Below are positions 57,774 through 64,000 of a stretch of 64,000 nt of DNA, piece after piece. Numbering within the stretch: the stretch's first letter is position 1; every line of letters begins with the position of its first letter. A program made the translations under genes and the position numbers. Origin of the DNA: Zygnema cylindricum (Eukaryota; Streptophyta; Zygnematophyceae; Zygnematales; Zygnemataceae); contig JBBHKE010002957.1 in NCBI GenBank assembly GCA_037447655.1, forward strand, positions 1 to 64,000, given 5' to 3'. Under the pieces are notes generated by a model that was not told where the DNA came from, did no database searches, and saw only the letters and a program-made list of their open reading frames with translations.

Positions 57774-58800
57774 GTTATATTTTATAAATCTTTATTTTCA
57801 GTAAATAGGGGTAAAAATAACTTATAATATTTTTCAAACTAGTCTATTGTAATACTTACCTTAATTAGCATTACAGTGGCAAAAAGTACGAGAATGTATT
57901 GTACTTTTACTGGGAAACGTGTCGGCAACAGAACGTATGCAGGTTTTTTGGAGTGGTGCCGATAGTCAACCACACTCGTCACGCAGTTGACGATTTGATT
58001 CACAAGATCAGACAAAAGGGATCTGAACCGAGTATTCCGGAAATATATGGTACAATTCGACGGTACCATCGTCAATTTAATTTGTTCCAACGGACGCGAT
58101 TCACCTGGGACCACAAACGTGATTCACGAGGGACCACAAGCGTGATTCGCGTGGGACCATAAGTGACGAAGCACTCAAGTGCTTCGTACTACACGACCAC
58201 ATTCGGCTGGACTTTAGCGACTGACGTTGACTAAGCATTCGGAACGTTTTGTGTACGATTTGAACGTTTTGTGTACGGTTCAATATCTAGAAATATCTGA
58301 ATAACATTGTTTTGTAGTTTAGTGTAATAAAAAATAGTGTGCCATTAATCAGGTTTTTAGAAAGTAATAATTAGGGTTTTAAGGTATAATGACGTAGAGG
58401 TAGGATGCTTTGTCGTGAGTCAGGATAATAACCGTAGTAGCGGTTACCAAAATTAGTATAGATCAGTAGATACACATTGTAAATATATAACTTAGGACTT
58501 AGCCAATTTTGTAGCATCCAATATTGGGAATATGACTTTCTAAGGGCAGTTTTTGGGAAACTTCCAGACCTCATATCTTATGGTTTATAAGGTCATTTGA
58601 GCTGTAATTTTGGTTGTTGTCAGTTTAATGTACTGATTATCAATGTGGCAAATTTGAGGCATATTTGCTATCTGAGTCATATTTTGTGTCAGTTCAAAGT
58701 TGGTTGTTGAGTAGGTACTTTGATAGTTTCTGTTGTTTTTCATGTCTACTTCCACTACTACTGTTGGTCCTCCTCCTACAACGGTGGTTGTAGAACAATA
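57774..58800 (+). repeat. element A 3' LTR
   Basis: About 1027 bp, homologous to 46403-47410 with scattered substitutions and small indels. Its last bases ACAATA correspond to ACAACA in the 5' copy. Confidence 0.85.
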
Positions 58801-59659
58801 GTACCAACGCTAAGGAACATAAAGGAACCAATTGCTCTCGATATGGTACGTCGACATAATCTTCTTCCTCAAACTTGCGAATGTGTAAATTTGCATCCAA
58901 CGGCGTAGAAAGCGGTTTAGCTTCAGTCATACCAAATCTCTCAAAAAATTTCTTACAATATTGAATTTGACTCAATTTTATGTTCCCCTCTTTGTCGCGT
59001 ATTACTTCAATTCCCAAAATATAGCGTACCTCTCCAAGATCTGTCACTTTGAAATGTAATCCAAGGTAACGTTTGAACTCATTAATGCGCTCCATCTTGT
59101 CGTATGCCATCCAAAAACCATCCACATAAACAGAAAAGATAATTTGGTCAACTCCTTCACCTTTCATGTAAATTCCAGAATCGGACGTAGTCCGTACGAA
59201 TCCGAATTTCAATTGTATTTGATAAAGTCTCAAATACCACGTGCGTGGCGCCTGTTTCAAATCATATAAGGACTTTCGCAAACGCCATACATTTATTTCT
59301 TGCAAAGGAGACACCCCTTCCGGTACCTTCATATATACCTCTCCCTCCAACTCATCATTTAAAAATGCGGTTTCCACATCCATTTGATGGACGTGCTTTT
59401 TCCCCATCGCTGCAAGTGCAATAATTATTCGTAGTGAGTCGAATTTAACCACGGAAGCATAAGTCTCCTTAAAATCAATTCCCTCACGTTGTTGGAAGCC
59501 CTTACAAAAAAGCTTGGCGTTGTACCTAATTATTTCACCTGAAGCTCCAATTTTTTTCTTAAAGACCCACTTTGCATCAATCGCCTTTTTCCCCTCAGGT
59601 TGTTTTACCTCAAAATTTGGATTATCAACCACCGATTTTAATTCTTTATCCCACGCCAA
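58801..59659 (-). pseudogene. C2 reverse transcriptase, YVDG variant
   Basis: Encodes AIDAKWVFKKKIGASGEIIR, YNAKLFCKGFQQREGIDF, HQMDVETAFLNDELEGEVY and SVYVDGFWMAYD. As in C1 the second Asp of YVDD is Gly. The frame fails near 58850, close to the point where element A is inserted. Confidence 0.85.
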
Positions 59660-59674
59660 ATTCCACTTACTCTC

Positions 59675-61299
59675 CTAACTGACCGACCTCCTAGCATCGA
59701 CATAAGATTGAGGGTCGTTGGTCATATTTTCTGTAAGTGATTGTTTTAAAAGAAACTTCGTCTTCTTATCATCGGAAAGAAAAAATGGTGTATTCTCCTT
59801 TTTTCGATCGTAAGTGAGTTTCTCCAATTTCTTCACCTTTGTACTCCCATAGTTCCTCCTAATAACTTGCTCCTCCTCCTTATCCTCTTTCTCTTCCTCA
59901 GATTCAATTTCAATTTCGTTCTCACTTGGTTTAGATTTTGATTTAGAGCTTTGAGATTTCCGAATGTTCAAAGGCACTCGAGAATCCAAAGATCCCTTGC
60001 TTTTTCTTTCAAATTCAATTTCAACTGATTTCCCCAATTTTTTTTTCAGAGTTTTCACATTTTGTTCCTCATCGGATTTCGAATCTCCATGGACGAAAAA
60101 TTCTCAATTCACTCTCCTCATAAAAATCCAAATTTTCTTTAAATTTCCCAACGGAGTTCATGGCGGATTTGAGATCCTCATGAAAATCCACATTCCGAGA
60201 TTCCTCCACGGTGTGACGAGCCGGATCATATACTCTGTATAAATTCCCTTTTGCACTATATCCAATAAAAATTCTCGGCCAACACCTTGGTGCAAATTTT
60301 TCCTTCCTCTTAATTGATTCCACATAAACCGTAACATGACATCCCCAAATCCTCAAATGATGAACCGTGGGCTTTCTTCCACTCCACAATTCTTTTGGTG
60401 TTGAACTACCGGTAACCAAAGTGAGTCTTCTGTTACAATGTAATTAGCCGTAAGAATCGCATCTCCTCACAAAAATATCTCTCGTCCGAAGCGATGAACC
60501 ATCGCACGGACCACTTCTTGTAAGGTACGATTCTTCCTCTCGCCCACTCCATTTGACTCCGGAGAATAAGGCGCCGTGAATTGATGCCTTATCCCCCACT
60601 CTTTACAATACCCCTCAAAACAACAAACTCCCCTCCATTATCTGACCGAATGGACTTAAACTTCTAATCAATTTGGCTCTAGGCCATTACATACCTTTCT
60701 TTAAATTTTTCAAATGCATCCAATTTCTTTTTCTATAAATGCACCCATGACTTCCGGGAGAAGTCATCAACAATCAACAAAGTATACTTATAACCTTCAA
60801 TTGTCTCGAGTTTAATATGTCCACAAATATCGATTTGAACAACCAACAAAGGATTTTGAGCTCGATGTTTGATGTTTTTATCCGGATGGGATTTCTGAAT
60901 TTGACGTCCTTTGCTACATCCTCCGCATCCGTTCATCTTCTCACCGGATGAGAGGTCCAAACCCCTCATCGAAGAATGACGAATCATTTTCTTCAAACTC
61001 ACCTCAGATGTGTGACTTATCCAATGATGCCATAAGGTAAGATCACCTTTCAACTCCGAAATTTGATGTGAAATTCCCTCGGTGGGAACTTTAGATTTTG
61101 GCCTCCTCCATAAGAACCGACTATTGTTCGCATCCGTTACAACCCCTTCTCCAATAACATTCCCTTTCTCATTCCAAATCTCAATAGATTGACCACGTCT
61201 CGCAAGTAAGCTTCCGGCACTCTTTTGGATTTGTGGAACGCTTAACAAATTGGCCAAACCGTCCAGAATGTAAAGAGTATTTTGAAGACGATACTCCAT
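59675..61299 (-). pseudogene. C2 protease tail and integrase, broken
   Basis: 61299-60733: GLANLLSVPQIQKSAG, LTLWHHWISHTSEVSLKKM, CGGCSKGRQIQKSHP and VQIDICGHIKLETIEGYKY (integrase HHCC and core start). 60660-60430 holds the frame-shifted SDNGGEF and ERKNRTLQEV segments. 60419-60069 encodes the integrase C-terminal part (PKELWSGRKPTVHHLRIWGC). 60058-59675 is the charged linker before RT. Confidence 0.8.
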
Positions 61300-61377
61300 C
61301 GAATTCTCTTTCCCATCATTATCCCATGAAAGGAGATCAAGCCGAACCGTGCCAACCGTTCCAACCGAAATGACATA

Positions 61378-61580
61378 TACGTGTCGTCACACAAAAACAC
61401 CTGCTCGCAAAATCTGAGATACGCGCACAAAAACATAAAGTGACGCGAAACGAAAAAGTACATTTTGTTCGCGGATAACAAAAGCGAAACAACGTTGTAC
61501 ATTTTTTATGACGAATATACTTCGTAACAAATAACGCTAGTATGTGGCACAAAATATCGCAAAACGACAATAAACCAACA
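61378..61580 (-). repeat. partial LTR of C2
   Basis: Matches the C1 LTR from the CACGTGTCGTCACAC segment to its CAACA end. The rest is deleted. Confidence 0.75.
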
Positions 61581-61581
61581 A

Positions 61582-62275
61582 TTAGTACAAACTAAGAATT
61601 GTACTATTACGAGAATACAAACTAATAATTGTGTTATCACTAATTATACAAACATATAGATGTACTAATACTAATTATACATTACTCAAACTTGGACTAC
61701 TACTAATTATACATTACTAATAATTGTACTAACACTAATTATACACACTAATAACTAATTATACAAACTAATAACTGTACTAACACTAATTATTCATTCG
61801 AATAATTTATTCGAACAACTGTACTACCACTAATTATAAAAACTAGAAATTATACTAATACTAATTATATATACTGATAAGCATACCAGTACTAGTTATA
61901 CATACAATAAACTGTGCTAATACTGATTACACAAGCTAATTACTGTACTAATACTGATTCTACATACTAATAACTGTATTTATACTAATTATAGAGACCA
62001 AAAACCGAGTTAATACTAATAATACAGATGAGTAACCGTAGAAGTAATTATTATATAATGATTGTCTTGATACTAATTATACGTAACTAAAAATTGTCCT
62101 AATACTAATTATACAGTACTAGAGGTGCGCTAATACTAATTATATAGACTAATAACTGTTTTCACGCTAATTATACAAACTAAAATTTGTTAAGACTAAT
62201 TATACAAACTAATAATTGTTCTAATACTAATTATACAAACACTAATTATTTAGAGTAATAACTGTGTTAAAACTT
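61582..62275. repeat. AT-rich minisatellite (ACTAATTATACAAACTAATA)n
   Basis: More than 20 degenerate units containing TACTAATTATAC alternate with AACTAATAACTGT, with a period of about 29-30 bp, over about 690 bp. No coding content. It abuts the C2 LTR end on the left. Confidence 0.9.
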
Positions 62276-62284
62276 GATATATCC

Positions 62285-62335
62285 GTATCCAAGGTATCAA
62301 AGCATTGGCGCCGTAAGTAGACATCATCTCCCACA
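62285..62335 (+). mobile_element. possible retroelement primer-site/leader remnant
   Basis: AGGTATCAAAGCATTGGCGCCG resembles plant gypsy leaders, in which a TGGTATCAGAGC primer site is followed by TTGGCGCCG. The orientation is plus and no coding region follows, so this is at most a relic. Confidence 0.3.
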
Positions 62336-62499
62336 CGGTAAGGCTTCTCCTAGGGTCGGTAGTTGCTGCTGCGTGCTGTGGCAAAGCTCAAAGTATCTCG
62401 GTCGTGGGCGATTGCAAGCTGTCAAAAACCATCGGCATCTCTCGGGCAAAAAGCAGTACCCGGTTAGTAAGTTCTTCAAGAAATACCTTGTCAGACACT

Positions 62500-64000
62500 A
62501 AAGGAAGCGGAAGGCTTGCAACTTTCTAGATATTCCTACCCAATAAGGGTTGACGCCTAAAAAAGACATAATATGGACTGAAATTAGCAAAGCTAGCATG
62601 TACAGACATTCGATATCCCATGGTGATGTAACGGAGGGACTCATCCCATATTGTAATATGTTTCTCCAAGCAATGCTTACGTAATGTTTGCTTGAAGGTC
62701 TGAGTTGCTCGTTCCGCCAATCCAACGGCATGTGGATGATCTCGGCTGGTTTGACGTTGGTTTATGAGCGCGTCATCTAACATTTCTTTGATTTCTCCAA
62801 GGAGTTGAGTCCTTTGATCAGTGAGAACTTCAGCTGGAGCTCCGTATCTCATAAAGACATGTTCTTTAAAAGCGGCGCTGGTGAGCTTTGCAGTTTTATG
62901 AGGTAACGCCACTACTTCAACCCATTTGCTAAAATTTTCAATCATGATTAATATATATTGTTTTCCCCTCCGAGATATTGGGAAAGGACCGGCCAAATTG
63001 CACGACCATCGATAAAATAACCCTTTGATGGGTTGTGGTTGGAGGGTAGTCTGTCCGTTGCTAAAAGAGGACGCTGACAATCATATAATGCACACTTGCG
63101 CAATATTGATGCCACATCAGATTGCATCCCAAACCACAACTAGCGTGCTTGCAACATGCTTAAAGTGTGATTGGTCCCATAGTGACCAAGCTCGGTGTGA
63201 TTTTTTTCTAGCAGGGATAGGCGCTCGGTCGGACGAGGCAAGTGTTTATGAATACTGTATGCTAACAATCTAACTAGAGGTCCACCTAACCAAAGATAAT
63301 TTTTAGCTCTTTTCTTTACTCTTTCCTCCTCCTCAAATGTAGTGCCCAGTCGAAAAGTTTGTGAGGAGAGGAAAAGAATTAGTGCTCGGCCCCGCCATGG
63401 ATCTGGGGCAAAACGGGGGTTGGGCAGCGAGGCTAAGGAATATGTAATATAAAACCCTGCCGACATTCTCGCTATATCATCGTCATCGAAGTTCTGTCGG
63501 ACCTCGTTGTCTGTGGTCTATGGCAAAGGATTCCGTGAAATGCTGTTTGCATTCAGACTAAGTAACCCTAAGGGGTAAATCATTTCCACATCGTATTCTT
63601 GTAAAATTAATGCCCATCGTGCTAATTTCTCGACAATTTATTGTTTGTCATTAGCCAATGTAAAGGTTGATGGTCGGTTAGAAGGGTAAACGTTTTCCGT
63701 AAAGTTAGTGACGAAAGTGTACAATACCCCAAACTACCGCCAGAAATTACTTTTATAGCTAGTGTAGTTACACTCCGCACGATTATTCTTTTTGCTTGCA
63801 TAAGCGACCACATATTCTTTTCCTGTTAGTTCTCGTTGAGTGAAGATGGTCGCTATGTCAGGCTTTCCAAAGTTTGTTTGTAGGCAGGAAGATAATTTGT
63901 GATTAGGGAGTCGGAGAATTGGAGCACTAGAGAGGGCATCTTTCAACTTCTGAAAAGCTAAAATCTGATCAGGTCCCCATACAAAGGGAACTTCTTTTTT
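62500..64000 (-). pseudogene. Ty3/gypsy pol fragment (RNase H and integrase)
   Basis: Reading right to left: RNase H (SSAPILRLPN, VVAYASKKNNRAECNY, LLTDHQPLHWLM), then the integrase zinc domain (ELGHYGTNHTLSMLQAR ... CALYDC, an HHCC pattern). Next is the integrase core (YRWSCNLAGPFPISRRGKQY, MIENFSKWVEVVALPHK, YGAPAEVLTDQRTQLLGE, HPHAVGLAERATQTFKQTL). The order RNase H before integrase is that of Ty3/gypsy. Frame changes near 63130, 63480 and 63620 show it is inactive. The reverse transcriptase lies beyond the window edge. Confidence 0.85.

Larger units (their letters stand above)
46403..58800 (+). mobile_element. copia A: full-length element interrupted by copia B
   Basis: LTRs of about 1.0 kb (46403-47410; 57774-58800) start TGTTGTAATTTATAAATC / TGTTATATTTTATAAATC. 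The insertion target in C2 shows GTACT on the left (46398-46402) and GTACC on the right (58801-58805), a 5-bp duplication with one change. The 5' LTR is followed directly by GGTTATGGGCC (half-tRNA primer site), and a polypurine TTAGGGGAG precedes the 3' LTR. Gag, protease and integrase lie at 47413-50063; RT and RNase H resume at 56313. It has many stops and frame changes and is inactive. Confidence 0.85.
58801..61580 (-). mobile_element. copia C2, right part, gag deleted
   Basis: Continues the fragment 46197-46402. On the minus strand, a partial 5' LTR (61580-61378) is joined by a deletion to the protease-integrase region, followed by integrase and RT. Leader and gag are missing. Same family as C1. 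Confidence 0.85.

Noticed and set aside
1-64000. CRISPR arrays, bacterial operons, phage or defence systems
   Set aside because: No regularly spaced direct repeats with unique spacers, no prokaryotic gene layout; splice sites and LTR elements show a nuclear genome.

Overview
This is eukaryotic nuclear DNA dominated by repeats. Three things point to the green/plant lineage: telo-box motifs (AAACCCTAA type) lie directly upstream of both host genes, the prefoldin-type gene has the plant-style core [11 protein letters not shown], and plant-type Ty1/copia elements are abundant. A streptophyte alga or early land plant would fit, but the sequence alone does not name a species. No bacterial operons, CRISPR arrays or rRNA were seen.

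Layout. 1-11.5 kb holds no host gene: a decayed copia-type LTR, CT/GA microsatellites, an unidentified GTAC-rich dispersed repeat, and two members of a hAT-like MITE family. 11.6-25.3 kb holds two host genes in head-to-head orientation about 2 kb apart. The minus-strand gene (11666-17061, four exons) encodes a predicted secreted or membrane-anchored protein of about 948 residues: a long acidic low-complexity stalk followed by an FkbM-type methyltransferase domain. The plus-strand gene (19140-25307, about eight exons) encodes a URI-type unconventional prefoldin. Both genes have pyrimidine-tract introns in which the 3' splice site and the first ~40 nt of the next exon are duplicated as decoys. 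The last exon of the URI gene is duplicated 2 kb downstream, and a fold-back copia gag fragment sits between the two copies.

28-44 kb is intergenic: CT tracts, a second large LTR carrying a Harbinger-like MITE, a nearly full-length copia element (33317-39188, LTRs about 99% alike but many broken frames), a Tc1/mariner-like MITE, and a stretch with no recognisable gene.

44-61.6 kb is a nested set of copia elements. Two truncated minus-strand copies (C1, C2) are joined in tandem; C2 is interrupted by element A (46403-58800); A is interrupted inside its reverse transcriptase by element B (50064-56312). A and B carry a Drosophila-copia-like half-tRNA(iMet) primer site, and a candidate gag start codon lies inside it. 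B ends in an inverted LTR. An AT-rich minisatellite (61.6-62.3 kb) and a minus-strand Ty3/gypsy pol fragment (62.5-64 kb) close the window.

All coordinates and motifs were read by eye. Splice sites are predictions checked by reading phase and family alignment from memory, not by transcripts.
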